NCBI RefSeq assembly: GCF_000208745.1
Contig: NC_030853.1
Span: forward strand, 14,687,165-14,751,164
Length of the DNA: 64,000 bases
Source: Theobroma cacao
Lineage: Eukaryota; Streptophyta; Magnoliopsida; Malvales; Malvaceae
Direction of reading: 5' to 3'
Below the pieces are notes generated by a model that worked only from the letters and a program-made list of their open reading frames with translations, was not told the origin of the DNA and made no database searches. How positions within the stretch are numbered: the stretch's first letter is position 1; every line of letters begins with the position of its first letter. The translations under genes and the position numbers were made by a program. This document shows positions 1 through 12,376 of the stretch, piece after piece.

Positions 1-905
1 CAAGAACAAAAGCATGGGTAAGCTAGGTATCAAGGAGAATTAAAGAAATTTTAACTTACCTAGCTTGTTTCCTTGATTTCTTCACTTTTTCTTTGAATTT
101 CCACCTAGGTTTTCTTGTTTTTCCTTTTGTTCTTCCTTTTTTCTTGTTGCTGGATGTCTAGGCCGAATATGGTGAGGGAATTGGGGATTTAATGGGCTGA
201 TTTCTATAGAAAATAATAAAATAATCAAGCATGCCATGTGTCACATGCTTATTGGCCCAATTTTTAACTTTTTGACTTTTTCTTCTTAATTTTCCACCAC
301 AAATATTCTGGTATTTATCCAATCCTACCACAATTAAAATCCCTTGGTCTTGACAAGTGCTGGGGCAAAAATTTTACTGATTTGCCCCTGGGACGAAAAA
401 ATTACGATTTTACCCTTATACTCCGAAATGTACCGGAATCTCATTATTTCTACTTTTCAACCTAAAATAACACTAATATTGATCAATATTAACCAAATGG
501 GGCAAAAATTGTTTAAAAAAAAATTTCGTTTAGTCCTCTAGTGGCAAAATTACCATTTTGCCCTTGTGCTCCATAAATACCGGGAATCACAATTTTCACT
601 GCTAAACATCATTTTATACTCCAATAATCATAATTATATTTCATATAGTTATTCTTGGTCAAATGTGATCAAATCTTGGCTAAAAATCTCCATTTTATCA
701 TCAAATGGTAAAATGACCGTTTTGTCCCTAATTGATCAATTTTCTGATGGACTCCAAACTGGACCTTGAACTCCAAATCACTATTCTAAGCCATTCTGTT
801 GGTTTTAAAATTTTCAAATTCCTCTTGAAATTTCTATTTGAACTAGTTTAAGGCTCGATTTAACTTAGTTGTACCACTCGGTACAATACCGTCTTTTAAT
901 CGAGC
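1..905 (-). mobile_element. Partial Ty3/gypsy LTR, same family as 20,611-23,705, cut by the window edge
   Basis: This stretch aligns block by block with about 22,750-23,620 of the complete LTR further right. Shared blocks include the 'accattttgcccct' segment, the segment around 'gaactccaaatcac', and the end segment around 'ggtacattgtcatctttta'. Sequence identity is clearly lower than between the two LTRs at 17-23 kb, so this is an older or different copy. On the minus strand it is the upstream (U3) part of the LTR. The last ~85 bases, including the terminal TG, are missing at 905, where LINE-like sequence begins. No coding capacity is visible. Confidence 0.6.
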
Positions 906-1573
906 TTGACAAGGTCTCACACTCTAATAGCAGCATCATCAAATCTAACTCCAAAAATGTTGTGTCTTAGGTATCCAATCCTAGTTCAGCCCCATGGCGA
1001 CTACAACAACTCATTCTTCAAATTTGCTCAATCAAAAATAGAATGGCTAGCTGCTGACAGATTAGGCATATCTCAAGGTCAAGTAATGAAGCTACAGATG
1101 GCCTTGTCAAATCAGGGGTTGACAGAATTCATGATCTTCTACGTCTCTACCTTTAACTGTTTTGGATGGTGCCCTCTCTTTGTCTACTACTACTTGTTGT
1201 TGTGTTTTTTATACAGGCCTCCAATGACAATGAGCTTTCCTTGGGCTCCTTTGCTCATGAAAAGGCATTGACATCCTTAGGAATAACACGAACCTTATGA
1301 TTTGCAAGAGGATGAAACATCCACAGCATTTATGTTTCTTTCCCCTATTTATCCCTTAACCTCTTTTTTGCTTCAGAGCTAGTTGTGGTGTTTTGCCTAT
1401 TTTCTACTTGTCAATACTCTTGTACAACTTAGGTTATTGCTGGCTAATTTTTGTAAGCCAGTTCTAGAGTAGGACCCTAGGCTGATTTTTGCCAGGTTCC
1501 CTCTCCTTTCTGTGTTCATGAGTTCTCCCCTTTTTATATGAATACATTTCATACTTAATCTTTAAAAAAAAAA
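906..1573 (+). mobile_element. LINE 3' end fragment (RNase H tail, 3' UTR, poly-A)
   Basis: A conceptual translation around 1080-1165 gives a string like 'SSNEATDGLVKSGVDRIHDLL'. It resembles the end of the RNase H domain in plant L1-type LINEs, where 'ADSLAKAGVDR' is common. The following ~400 bases are non-coding and end in an A-run at about 1563-1573, as a LINE 3' UTR would. No intact frame remains. The assignment rests on one short motif plus the poly-A tail. Confidence 0.45.
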
Positions 1574-2688
1574 GGAAATGAAATTCAAAAAGAAAATAGA
1601 AGAAAAGAAACAAAATAAAATGGTAAACTAAAAATGTTTAATCTAAAAATGGATATGCATGGTTGGTTGAAGTAAAGATGCAGGTTGAAAATTGGGGATA
1701 CTTACTAACTTCAATGCAGGTGGTTATGGCATTAATTGAGCAGGTAGTGGGGTGTACAATGGGAGGCAGAACTAATGTGGTGCATGGGATTTTGGTGCAA
1801 TTAATGTGGCTATATGGAATTTATATTCTTGATTGTGTCACGTGATGAGTTTGGTATTTATTGCAATGCGTACTTCTCTTGTTGGTGAACATTAGTTGCT
1901 TATGGGTATTGGGATAGTGCTTCTCTTGACTGATTGTTGTTGATGTTGTGAGATAGATATGTTTGGCGTTTTTTGAGTTTTGTGACTTGTTGTTTGGATT
2001 GTGGTGGGTTTTTTTTTTATTTATGATTTTGGTTATCTGGCTACGTGTTTTTTTGTTCATTTATGTGGTTTAGTTTGTGTTGGATTGGAAGTTTTGTGGG
2101 TCTTGGATGATTTTTGTGTTACATGATGATGAATGGTTATTTTGCTGGGTATTGGATACGAGGTGGATTGCTAAAAAGGATAAGCTTTTGTTGGAATATC
2201 TTTTCGTTTATGGGTTATTGACGCTCTCTGTTTACTAGAGCCAAACTTTATTTTTTTTACCGTGTTTTGGTATCAGCTGCAAACTTTGAGAGATTTGATA
2301 ATATTTATATGAAAAGTAAAAAAGGTGCGAAACATTTTTGATCTTCTGAAGGGAGTCAAAAAGGATGAATGTTGCTTTTTGGGTTTTAATTTTGTAATGT
2401 TTTTAGGTGATTTTATGGTTTTTTAGGGGATTATTGAAATTTTTTCAAGTTGTACTTTGGGTTTCTTACTTTGGGTTGTATTATTAAAACAATGAGTTAT
2501 ACTAGCCTCTATCCTTAGGCGATTGTAATCTTTTGGAGCAACTACTTGGCTGACTCTTTACTGCTACAATTAGAATATTAATAAAATCTACATTATTAGC
2601 TGAGCAAAAAAAAAAATAATATGCCTTTTCAATGTTTAAATTGCAGCTAATCAACATGAGATCTAAGTTGACAAAACACTAGGACTAA
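1574..2688. other. Gene-free stretch, probably decayed retroposon sequence
   Basis: No recognisable protein is encoded. A second A-run at about 2606-2616, preceded by a 'taataaaatc' polyadenylation-like string, suggests another LINE-type 3' end on the plus strand. The T/G-rich segment 1,900-2,100 shows no motif I can name. Confidence 0.35.
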
Positions 2689-2718
2689 TTGCCAACATTA
2701 TGTGAAGGATATTGTCAC

Positions 2719-5700
2719 TCAGTTGCACAGTTCTTTTTCCACATCCATTTCAGAAGCCACGAGTTGCAACAAGGATATTTCTCCGAGAGGCTTTGCCAAG
2801 GATCTTTGGCAACAAAGAAACTCATGGGACACTTGTTTCATCGTTGGTCGAGACTTCGGTTCCATAGGTAAGCATGCGAATGCTATTGTAGCAACAAGAA
2901 CAATCTTTTGGGTGTCTAAGTGACTTGTTGGAGGTGATAGACGAGGGTCTAATATATCATTTAACATTATATTTTGCAAAAGGGAATTTGATGGAAACAA
3001 TGATAAAAGTTCTTGGGGATGCCTTCCCATCAACACTTCCAAAGCTAATACTCCAAAACTATAAACATCACATTTTTTAGTTATAGTCGTTGTGTTAGCA
3101 AGCTCTGCCAAAAAAAAATTAAATAAAAAAGTGTGAAAAGAGTGGAGCAAAGAAAAAGGAAAAACAACATATCTCCAATTCCTACCTTAAGATTCCTCAA
3201 CATGTTCTTCGTATTAATGATAACTTCCTTAATTCAAATGCATTTAAGTATGTGTAATCAATGAATATCTAGTTAATCAAACTAATTTGACAAGAAATTA
3301 GTATGCTCCTCGAGCAAAGGCAGTGAAAGCAAATTTGTGGACGAACATTTTGAATTTAAGGGAAAAATATGTAAGGGGTGGTGCATGTATATGGTTGGGG
3401 CTTGAATACTTTAAGCGATGAGACAGAGATAATGAATTGTTTGCGTTTGAGGATTATAATGGAGGATTTAAATAATTTCATTATGAAAGAGATTTGCCTT
3501 GGGTGGGAAAATGGTTCACATGGTTCGAGGGAGACCTAAAAGAAGATTTGATAAGGTTCTAGTTATGGTAGAATGGTTAGAGGTGTTATTTGCATTAGGT
3601 CAATTTTTCCACAGTAGACTGGTGTTGGACCATTTCCCCATATTGATGAGTTTAGAGTAGATAAATTAGGGATCAGGACCTTTCAAGGTAATGGATTTTT
3701 GGTTTTTAAAAAAGGGCTCTACAAAAGTAGTACAGGATAATGGAATTTGTTTTGTGTTGATAGGAGATCCAAGTATTGTTTGAGGGTTAAAATGAGCATG
3801 ACAGAATATTTCCTAAAGTGGAATAACAAGGTGTTTGGTGTAGTTGAGAAAATTATTGAGAAGTTAGAGAATAAAATGGAAAAAATTGATATCTTATGAA
3901 ACACGAGGGATCGAGTTGGGGAAGAGTGAGGTTAGGGAAAAAAGAGATTATCAGAAGAACTTTGGAGAATATTTTCATTGTGGCAAAAAAATATAAAAAA
4001 AGTGGATCAAGGAAAGAGATAGGAACGCGAGGTATTTTCATTGTAAAGCAAAGATGAGAGTCCACAAAAATAATATCTTAGGCCTAAATGTAAATGGAAA
4101 GTGGGAGGAGGAGTTGAAGATAATGAGAAAGAAGATATATGAGTATTACAAAAGATTATTTGTTTCAGAAGCATAGGCAAGACCAGCATTATCAGAGGTG
4201 ACTTTTTATTTGAAGTTTGATAGAGTATAAGGATTTTCTAGAAATGCCTTTCACAAAGCAGGAATTGTATAGTATTGTGATGGCTCAAAGTCCTCAAAAC
4301 CTTATGGATTCAATCTAAATTTTTTCAAGGAGTGGACAACATTGGAAAATGACTTTTTTTCCTTTTGTTTCCATATATTTGTTTTCTAAAAAGCTGGAAA
4401 AAAAATTTGAACTCATCATTTATTGTCTTAGTCCCAGAAATTAACAACCCATCAAAAGTTGAAGGTTATTGGCTGATTGGTCTCCTAGAGTCTACATATA
4501 CGATAGTGGCAAAGCTGCTTATAGGGAGATTCAAGAAAGTGATAATGGCAATACTAAGTGATACGCAAAAGGCTTTTGTATGGGGCAAATAGACAGTTGA
4601 TGTGATTTTTTTAGCTAATGAACTAATCAATTGCTTTAAAAAGAAGAAGAATGAACTAGTTAGAGTTATATTGAAGTTAGACTTTTAAAAAAGCCTATGA
4701 TTCAGTAGAGTGGTCTTTTTTATTTCTAGTGATGGAGAAGATGGATTTTGGAGAAATATGGAAAGGATGGATTCGATAATGTATTTTGATGGTGTAACTA
4801 TCAATTTGGGTTTACAGATCACCAAGCAAGGAGTTTTATAAGCTACAAAAAAGGTTAAGGCAAGGCAATCCCTTGTCTTTGTTTTTATTTATTTTGGTGA
4901 CATAGGCATTGCATTTATTATTGGTGAAGGCAGATGGTTACTACAAGAATGTTGAAGTGTGTTTGGAGATAGTACGATATCTCATCTTTAGTTTGTATGT
5001 GACATCATAATCTTGCATGAAGCAGACCAAAAAAGTATTACAAACGTTAAAAATGTCTTTTTGACTTTTTAGAAGCTATCAAGGTTTTAAAAAAAATCGT
5101 GGTCAAGCTTGCTTATCCCTTATTCAAGAGTGAAGGATACAAGGGGAGAACTTTATGGCAATTTTACAATTCAAAGCAGGTACTTTTCCTTTTAATTAAT
5201 TTGGGGATGCCTTTGGGTACGTGTTCAAGCAAGATTAATACGTGGGGTGGGATCCAGTGGTTCACCTATTTCAGGAGAAATTGTCAGGATGACAATGTAA
5301 GCTATTATCCTTCAGAGATAGGGTTACTCTTATTAACTTAGGACTTTCTTTTCTCCTTTTGTATTATATGTCATTTTTCAATGCACCAAAAGGAGACATT
5401 TTGGAAGTTGGACTCCTAGAAAGGAGATGTTTTATGAGGAGGTAGTAAAAACTGAGAAAATATAGCAAAGGTGAAGTGGAGTGTAATGTGTAGACTAAAA
5501 GAAAGACAAGGCTTGGGAATCACAAATTTAATAGACAAATATTTTCTTTGATTAGCAAATGTTGGTGAAGATATGGAATGGAAAGGGATTCTTTGTGGAA
5601 GAAAGTGATTTTTAAGAAGTATGGAAGAGCAACACAAGACCAGATCCTTTTCAAATCAACCTAAATGGTATGTCAAAAGTGGGGAGGGACATCATTAAAA

Positions 5701-8700
5701 TTCAAGAATTGGAGGGATTATCAAGTTTTATTTGGAACGAGTGTTGTAAGTGGTTGCTAGGAAATGGAAAACATATTCTATTTTGGCATAATGTGCAGTT
5801 AGAGGAAAAATCCATCAATATAATTTTTTTAAGAGTTTTTTCAATTAATGAGTAAGAAGGATGCTCAGGTGGTAAATTACTACATGGAGGGCAGTGGGAT
5901 GGCATCTAGATGGAAATTGGATTTTAGGAGACCTTTATTTGAATAAGAAAAGGAAATGGAAAATCAAATTGGCTTGTTATTGCAAGAAGTCAAAGTGAAT
6001 GAGAATAAGATGGATAGATTAATATGAAAATTTGATGAATATGGTTTTTTTTTTTTAGTAAGAAAACTTGCATCATTATTAGGGAACTTATCAAATGGTT
6101 TTATTGATAATTCATTTAAGAGGATATAGAGGCTAAAGATTCTATCAAATGTCCAATGCTTTTGGTGGCTTGGTATTTGGGGAAGATACCTACAACTGGG
6201 TTTCCTATAACAAGGGGAATCACTATCATGGAAAGAGGATAGCCTTTGCCAATGGTGTCGTGTGGTGGTAGAAGAATATATAATCACCTTTATATCCATT
6301 GTATGTGGAGTTGAAAATTTTGGAGTGAAATCCAATGTTGGTGGTGATTCTATGGGTGACTACCAAATATGTTTCCTCAATTATTCCAACAATGGAGCTA
6401 TTTAGGAGGACATGAGGCGAAAATGGAAAGATAGGTCCTTGTTTGTGAGGTTGCCATATGTTTGGTGAAATTAAATACTTTTATTGGGTAAGGGCGATTG
6501 AAGGAGAAACGAGTGCGACGGAGGTGGAGTGGTGGTCACACCTGAGAATGACACAAAGATCACTAACGAAAAGCAAATATAGGAAGAGCAAGATGTAGTA
6601 TGGCAACCTCCTATGCTGAATTTTTAATGTTTAATATCAATAAGTCCACAGTGGGAAACCAAGACCAACGAGAATGGGGGGAGTTTTGAGAAATAAGGAA
6701 GGAACATGTTAGTAGTGTTCTTGGAGCCCAATGGAGTGTGATATTCCAACCTTGCTGAAATTCAAACAATTAAGGCAACCCTTGAAGTCGTTTACCAATC
6801 TCCATAATTAAGTAAATAAGCACTCATTATTTAATCAAAATCGAGTGTAACAATCCCATCGATTTTGAATTCAAGTAAAAAATCATGGAAATTGTAGAAA
6901 TTGTTCCAACAAATTGGCATCTTGAAAGATTATAAAGGATGTGTACTTTTTTAAAATATTTTCAGGAAGCGAATAGGTGCATGGACGCAGTTGCTAAAAT
7001 GGGAGTGGAGAGGTACGCAATGTTCATGGCATGGATTTGAAAGGTAACCAAGGGATGTGGTCAGATCTAGTCGAAAGTACATCAAATATCTTCTTTCTTT
7101 GATGCGGTTTTGTTATTGACATTAATGGGAAAATGGTTGGCTTATGTTTTATCTCCCAAGTTGTGGTTTGGTGATTAGTTTTGATTGAAAGAATGATGTT
7201 GCTTGATTGATGATGATTGAATTTGAATGTATGAGATGCTTTAGGTTGAAAAATGGAAAGGATGAGCATGGTATGCCTCATCTGGGCTGTTTTGGGTTAA
7301 GAGTGTTTTATTGTGTACTTTGTGCCCAAGGCTTAAATGAACTTTCTTTTATAATGAATTGCAAGTGTCTAAAGGTATTTGTAAACCCGAAAAGAGATAT
7401 TCTTCTTTTTTTTTTTAACACGGTAAAATGTTGGCTTAGCAAAAAATTAAAAAAAAAAAAGACAAGATGCTATATATAATTTAACATGTGTAGCACATTC
7501 GAGAACTAAATAAGCTAGGGAATGGAAAAAATATGAAAATGTAGTAGTAGTAGTAGTAGTAGTTATAGTGGAACAACTAACCTGGAGCTACATAACCATA
7601 AGTACCGGCCAAAATGGTTTGATTGGATGAATCAAGATCTAACATTCTAGCAGCTCCAAAGTCGGCAACAAAAGCTTCCAAGTTTGAGTTTAACAAGATG
7701 TTGTGACTTGATAGATCTCGATGGACTATTGGAAGTGAGCAGTCATTATGCAAGTAAGACAATGCATGTGCTATGCCATGGATGAGGTCAACTCTTTTTG
7801 ACCAATCCAATTCTATAGCTTCAACATCCTTTGTTAGGACACTACGCAAGCTGCCTCTTTCCATGTATTCATATATCAAAAACATGCTCCGTTGATGTAC
7901 ACAGAAACCATGTAGCTTCACAATATTTCGATGACAAACTTCTGATAAAAATTTTATTTCATTCATGAAACTTTTGTCAAAATTTGGATCCTCAGCATTT
8001 AGATGATGAAGCTTCTTCAAGGCCACTGTTTTGCCACTAGGTAGTTCCGCCTTATAAACACTTCCATGACCACCAATTCCAATACAATACCTAATGTTAA
8101 AATCCTCTATCACTTTAATAATTTCTTCGTATGCTATCCTTCCATCATAGTTCAAAATGGAGAACAAATTTCCAGTTTTAGATTCTTGCATTCCATTGTT
8201 ACTCTTCAAGTTAGATCGTGAAAATAATAAATATCCATAAATCAAGAAAGCAGGGAATGCCGCAAGAGGAAGAAATATTTTGAGATGGTTAAGGATTCTC
8301 TTCCTCCTAGTAATTAAAGAACAGGTATAGGGTGATAAATCCTTGTTACCCACCAATGACTTGGAATAAATCTTATAACAGTTGTGACCTATGTAATTCT
8401 TGTGAATATCAGGGAAAGAAGTAAGAAAAATTGGAGCAATACCCGAGAGCTTATTGTAGCTAAGGTCCCAATTATCCAAATGTGATTAAATTTCGTAAGG
8501 GTAAAGGTATCTCTCCGCTTATAAAGTTATGACTAAGATTAAAAGAAATTAGCCTTCTAAGGTAGCCAATTTGAGAAGGGATCGGTCCATTCAAGTTGTT
8601 TTTAGAGAGGTCCAATGAGATTAGCTTTCTAAGGTAGCCAATTTGAAAAGGGATCGGTCCATTCAATTTGTTTTTAGAGACGTCCAATGAATAAAGTGCT

Positions 8701-9761
8701 CTTAAATTCCCAATTTTTTGAGGTATTGGACCTTCTAAAATAATTGATTGAAGGTGCAAAACATTCAAAGAAAGAGACAAAGATGAAGGGATTGAACCAA
8801 CAAGCATATTGTTGGATAAATCTAAATAACTCAAAACCATTGGACTGATGAAAGAGATAGGACTACTGAGAATATTATTGGACAAATTCAGAGTTTCTAA
8901 AAAAATCAACTGACTTAGAGTAGAAGAGATTGAGCCAACGAGCATATTGTTAAAAATATCCAAAGAAGTCAACATGGTCAACCGATCCAAGGTAGAAGTG
9001 ATTGAGCCAACAAGCTTATTGTTGGATAGATTAAGAGTAGTCAAATTGGTCAATTTACCCAAAGTGGAAGGAATTAGACCAACTAGCTTGTTGTTAGACA
9101 AATCCAGAGTAATCAAGTTCTTCAGTTCCCCTATTTCTGGAGGGATGTAATTGTAGAACTGATTAGATCTCATTTCCAGATGAGTAAGATTACTCAAAAA
9201 GCCGAGGGCAGATGGAATTGATCTAGTAAGGTTATTCCAACTCAACTTTAAAAGAACAAGACTTTTCAAGTTTCCAAGTTCCTGGGAAATGGAACCACTG
9301 ATTTCATTATGGGAAAAATCAAGCTCTGCTAACTGGCTCAAGTTTCCGAGTGAAGGTAACTCACCTGTTAGATAATTCCAGTTAAGGTAGAGGTTCTTGA
9401 GTTTTGATAGAGTAGCTATTTCGGGTGGAATGCTTCCATTGAGACCATGATCATTAAGATTAAGATGAACAAGGTTCGGAAAGGAAGAGAAGTTCATTTT
9501 TCCAAACTTAACACCAACCTTAACGATGTTAGGCGGTGGATAAATGTCGGTGATGCTTCCATCATTGTTGCATGATATACCAGGCCAATTGCACCGATTG
9601 GAGATGAGGTTGTTGTAGCTACTCCACCAACCACTCTCGAGCAAAGCTTGTGCCTCTAATTCTAGTGATAATTTTGTTCCTATTATAGTTGAAGCAGAGG
9701 AAAGAACAACAATGGTAGTCCATAACCCCAATATTATGAAAGTGATCATGGAGGATGCCAT
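2719..9761 (-). CDS. MIK2-like LRR receptor-like kinase, two exons, one apparent frameshift
   Basis: Exon 1 is 9761-7582 and exon 2 is 3104-2719. The start ATG at 9761 opens a hydrophobic signal peptide (about residues 1-25). Next come an LRR N-cap with the CNWPGISC motif and roughly 13 LRRs. After the frameshift near 8475 the second frame (from 8479) has one more LRR, a membrane segment (residues 65-86), the glycine loop GIGGHGS (134-140), the catalytic lysine in VALK (155), HRDLSSHN (253) and DFG (273). Exon 1 ends CCAG before gttag and exon 2 resumes at AG after tggcag, restoring APEL of the activation segment; this matches the family. MIK2-type kinases are plasma-membrane receptors for peptide signals. 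The LRR frame runs into TAA at 8472 while the kinase frame overlaps it by a few bases, so this copy is broken unless the sequence has a one-base error. The intron is 4,477 bp and holds a LINE. The subfamily assignment comes from overall pattern, not a search. Confidence 0.85.
3300..6470 (+). mobile_element. Degenerate L1-type LINE (endonuclease end, RT, zf-RVT), inside the kinase intron
   Basis: Motifs occur in the right order across shifting frames. Around 3,480-3,530 there is an endonuclease-like 'DLPLVGGKWFTW'. At 3,820 comes '[12 protein letters not shown]', the EN-RT linker typical of plant LINEs. At 4,010-4,180 there is the '[13 protein letters not shown]' and 'YYKRLFVSE' region. RT motifs follow at 4,450-4,710, including a 'KKAYDSVEW'-like string. 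At 4,850 there is a decayed '[13 protein letters not shown]' segment. A zf-RVT-like region with 'GLCQWC'-type spacing lies at about 6,150-6,330. Stops and shifts are everywhere, so the element is dead. It runs antisense to the host gene, so it adds no sense-strand LINE poly-A signal to the kinase transcript. No target duplication was identified. Confidence 0.75.
7542..7563. repeat. Trinucleotide microsatellite (GTA)n
   Basis: About seven uninterrupted GTA units lie just inside the kinase intron, roughly 15 bases from its donor site. Confidence 0.8.
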
Positions 9762-10770
9762 GTTAAGCTTTTTTTTTATAAGATCAATTACATCATGTGA
9801 ATGAATTTATAGAAGGTTTATAATTGATTCAAGGTGTCAAATTACCAAATTGCATCATGTGACTATGAATAGTAAACACTGACTTTTGTAACCTGAAAAT
9901 TGGAAAGGTCTTCGTCAGCTTCTTATTTTACATCTGTGGGCTGTGATGAAAATGAAAAGGTATGTCCATGGTCTTTATTATATGTATACACATATAGAGT
10001 TTTTGCTACTAATGTATACTTAAATATCTTCTTGGTCTTCCTTATGCTTTGCCTGGCTAACCAGAATGTTGAGACTATTATTCATTTTTCTCTCAATGAT
10101 CTCAGAGCAACCAAAAACCGAGGGGGGCTAAAAGTCCAACACAGGCTGAATATGCCACCACCCTTATCCTTTGCAAAGCAAATAGGAATATATCCAGGGG
10201 GATTGACCTTAGAGAAAGACCAATCTTGCTAAACCAGATGAGCTTAAGAGATAAAAGCTTTGGCTCATAAGTCCTTTTTCTATATGAACAAGGTGATTGT
10301 TGCCCTCTCGAGGTCCACTCGTATGGGAATTAATTATAGAATGATGTTATATTTGACAAAAGTGTCAACAATTACAGATAATTGTATGGATTTTGATAAG
10401 GTTTTGTAATCTAAGTCAAGGTGTCAAAGTACCAAATTGCGCGTGATGACTTGAAGAGTCAAACACTGACTCTTCTAACCCATAAATATTGCACATTTAA
10501 GATGAAAACGCAGCACCAGGTCCTACTGTGGGAAGGGAACAATTTTTCATAGAGCCCTCTGTCTTTTTGTTTGCTAATGATGTATACTTCCATATCTTCC
10601 TGGTCTTTTCTTATCCTTCGCTAGCCCAGAAAACTAAGGCAAGTTCCTCGTTGTCTTCTCTGTCTCATTGTTTACATAGCAGCCGATATTTCAACAAGAA
10701 AGGGGATGAGGGGTCCAGCACTGGTTGCCTTTGCCCTTTTCCTTTCCTATGCGAATAAGTAGGTAGGCAT
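9762..10770. repeat. Diverged direct duplication upstream of the kinase gene
   Basis: The block at about 9,790-10,070 recurs in degenerate form at about 10,380-10,640. Shared strings include 'caaggtgtcaaa-taccaaattgc', 'aaacactgact' and 'atgtatact...atcttc-tggtctt'. The proximal copy sits immediately upstream of the kinase ATG, so the repeat may be a duplicated promoter. Short frames on the plus strand here show no recognised protein. Confidence 0.5.
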
Positions 10771-12376
10771 TGGCTCAGTTTCAGCAAATTTATTCAACAT
10801 TTCCAGACAAACTTTTTAGGATACCAATCTTTTAATAACTGAACCAGCTAAGCCCATTCAATTCAAAGCCACATTATTGTTTGAACTTTTAGTTTGGTAT
10901 TAAATACAAAATACATAACATAAAATAGCATTTGATTAAGTGATTAGAATTCCTATTAATGAAAGTTAAAAGTTCCAGTGTTATAATTATGTACAAACTT
11001 TTAAAGAATAAAATTAATGCAACTTTTAATCCTTATTACCTTTAACTATAACTACTCTCTTCCTTCTTTTTTTCAAGTCAAGAATAATTTTGTAAAAAGA
11101 ATTTATAATCAATATAAATCAAAATTTAACTTAAAATTTCTTAAATTTTGTATAAAATCAAAATCAAACTATATATGAGATGTATAGCTCTAGTCTAATT
11201 TGTTACAGTAACAAGAAGAATGCTGTACAAAATCAAAATCAAGAAGAATCTTTATTACCTTCAGTCTTTTTTTTTTTTTTTTGCTACATAAGAAATCGGA
11301 GCTAATCACAACACTTAACCCTGAATTATCTTCTTTAAGAAGAGGTAGAAGCCCTTTTGGGAGGTTCCTCCAAAACCATAACACCAAATAAAAAGACTTG
11401 ACTAGAAATTTTAGATTTTTTTGTAAAATCAAAGTGTGGACTTAATTAAATATAGTTTTGATAACGAGACAATATTATTCATAATATAATCTTATAAAAT
11501 GTGCTAAACTCCAATATTTTGTGGGTTTAAAAGTGTAAACATGTTTAAGAAACTTTAAATCTTATAAAAAGTAAGACGACTAAGAATTCATTAAAAATTT
11601 AAAAAACTAATTAAATATGTGAGTAAGAAAATATAGTAGCATAGTTTTATTATTTGAGGAACTTTAAAATAATGATGTTGTGTATTCTATGTGTAATGTG
11701 TTGTCAGGAAGGTTCCAACTAAGGCACTGCTTGTTTTTCTGCCCTGCTCATCAAAGGAGGATGTTAGGTAAGTGGGATTCTTAACTCAATAGATAGAGAG
11801 AAAAAAAGAAACTGAGGAGGGTGTTAGGTAAGGCCTTTTTTAGTTTTAAGGGTGCTGTATTATCGGTGTGTAGGTGATTGGTGACTGAAGCTGTCTTTAT
11901 TTTTTGTGGTAGCATTCTTTTGTAATTGTACAGTTTCTCAAAGCCCTTACCACCCCACTCTGTCATGAAAAATCAAATTGAAGGTATATATGAACCTAGA
12001 TATACAATGGAATGCTAAAATTGAAAATTTGATCTTTAATTAGGGTACAAAAAGTGTTTAAAAATAAGGCAAATAACTTGGTTTATAGACAAGAGAAAGC
12101 ATGACAATATAATTTTGGGTTTTAGCAAATTTAAAAAATGATGAATTAAGGTTGAATGTTGGTAAGAAGATGCATGCGTGTTAGGTTAGGTTTCTATCAA
12201 GATTAAGGACAAATTATCAAGAGAAAGAAAAAATGATGGTAGTTGAAAATATAATTAACAAAGGAACCCTAAACTTATTGATGGTGGATAGACAGCTAAT
12301 TAAAGATATGACTTAAAGAAAAAACGACCAAATTCTTTCCATTACAGACTATATAAAAATGGAGTGGCATCAGCCA
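10771..12376. other. AT-rich intergenic sequence
   Basis: No protein or RNA gene is supported. Most of it is AT-rich with poly-A and poly-T runs. Short frames on either strand show no family motif. Confidence 0.6.

Larger units (their letters stand above)
3105..7581 (-). other. Large intron of the MIK2-like kinase gene
   Basis: The donor gttag (read on the minus strand from 7581) and the acceptor ending tggcag at 3105 are canonical. Splicing joins CCA-G to AG-CTT, giving Pro-Glu-Leu at the APE motif. The intron is 4,477 bp, and about 3.1 kb of it (3,300-6,470) is a degenerate LINE on the opposite strand. A GTA trinucleotide run of about 22 bases lies near the donor at 7,542-7,563. Confidence 0.85.

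Noticed and set aside
1821..2060. Minus-strand 79-codon Asn/Lys/His-rich frame
   Set aside because: It is a translation of T/G-rich low-complexity DNA with no recognisable domain.
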